The translations under genes and the position numbers were made by a program. 64,000 bases of DNA from Pelagibius sp037652055 (lineage in GTDB: Bacteria; Pseudomonadota; Alphaproteobacteria; Kiloniellales; Kiloniellaceae). Numbering within the stretch: the first letter of the stretch is position 1; each line of letters begins with the position of its first letter. Shown piece after piece: positions 63,938 to 64,000 of the stretch. The DNA is taken from positions 130,060 through 194,059 of the forward strand of contig NZ_JBBKAH010000013.1 of assembly GCF_037652055.1 (NCBI RefSeq), given 5' to 3'. The notes under the pieces were generated by a model, which worked only from the letters and a program-made list of their open reading frames with translations, was not told the DNA's origin and did not search any database.

Positions 63938-64000
63938 ATGGATGTACGGGCAGCGGTGGCGATTGCGGCGGGCAAGCCGCTGGAGGTGACGACGGTGCAG
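63938..64000 (+). CDS. frmA: S-(hydroxymethyl)glutathione / class III alcohol dehydrogenase, 5' end only
   Basis: Only the first 21 codons lie in the window: MDVRAAVAIAAGKPLEVTTV and one further residue. This is the well-conserved N-terminus of class III alcohol dehydrogenase (glutathione-dependent formaldehyde dehydrogenase). AGGGGA lies eight bases before the ATG. The enzyme oxidises S-hydroxymethylglutathione in formaldehyde detoxification. The identification rests on this short stretch. Confidence 0.75.
   Translation, partial: MDVRAAVAIAAGKPLEVTTVQ

Overview
The window looks like chromosomal DNA of a GC-rich alphaproteobacterium, probably Rhodospirillales in the broad sense. This is inferred from a DUF1491 gene behind prfC, an HWE-family histidine kinase, a CtrA-type TTAA-N7-TTAA box, an alphaproteobacterial-style mrpAB fusion, dense operons with 1, 4 or 8 nt overlaps, and high GC almost throughout. 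No rRNA, tRNA, CRISPR array, insertion sequence or prophage was recognised. The left edge cuts an envelope protein gene and the right edge cuts a class III alcohol dehydrogenase gene.

Layout. 1-5.5 kb (minus strand): a truncated coiled-coil membrane protein, then thiamine uptake genes thiB-thiP-thiQ under a TPP riboswitch. 5.6-10.3 kb: HWE kinase, NIPSNAP protein, zinc alcohol dehydrogenase, GNAT acetyltransferase and DoxX protein. 10.3-12.9 kb: an island of visibly lower GC with an unrecognised 717-residue membrane protein and a 33-codon exported peptide. 13.1-20.3 kb: prfC-DUF1491, an O-methyltransferase, a small exported protein behind a CtrA box, a DUF192 protein, a histone-deacetylase-like amidohydrolase overlapping a cation/proton antiporter, and a nucleoside hydrolase. 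20.8-26.8 kb: a complete Mrp sodium/proton antiporter operon (fused AB, C, D, E, F, G).

27.0-36.8 kb: a branched-chain-amino-acid-type ABC importer directly followed by coxG and coxS-coxL-coxM. CoxL carries AYRGAGR and the gene order is S-L-M, both marks of form II CO-dehydrogenase-like molybdenum hydroxylases of uncertain substrate. A strong terminator closes this block. 36.9-40.8 kb: the envelope-lipid trio ydbH-ynbE-ydbL. 40.8-48.4 kb: maturation genes suited to the hydroxylase (coxD, coxE, two XdhC-like genes, a MoeA-like/MocA-like fusion), interrupted by a universal stress protein, an alanine/glycine symporter and a small membrane protein. The importer, hydroxylase and maturation genes may form one substrate-uptake-and-oxidation programme using a cytosine-dinucleotide molybdenum cofactor.

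48.9-53.7 kb: a signalling block with an OmpR-type regulator, a DUF1127 protein, a di-haem cytochrome c peroxidase-like protein, and a VirA-like kinase translationally coupled to the cytochrome and carrying a receiver without its phosphoacceptor Asp. 54.6-61.5 kb: a 1572-residue FecR/cadherin/beta-repeat/RTX surface protein followed at once by a CHASE2 adenylate cyclase. 61.5-64 kb: alpha/beta hydrolase, VOC protein, class II aldolase and the start of class III alcohol dehydrogenase. Two copies of a dispersed intergenic repeat lie near 15.1 and 62.5 kb. The most promising under-described units are the cytochrome-kinase pair, the FecR/RTX-cyclase pair, the low-GC orphan with its peptide, and the transporter-linked form II hydroxylase.
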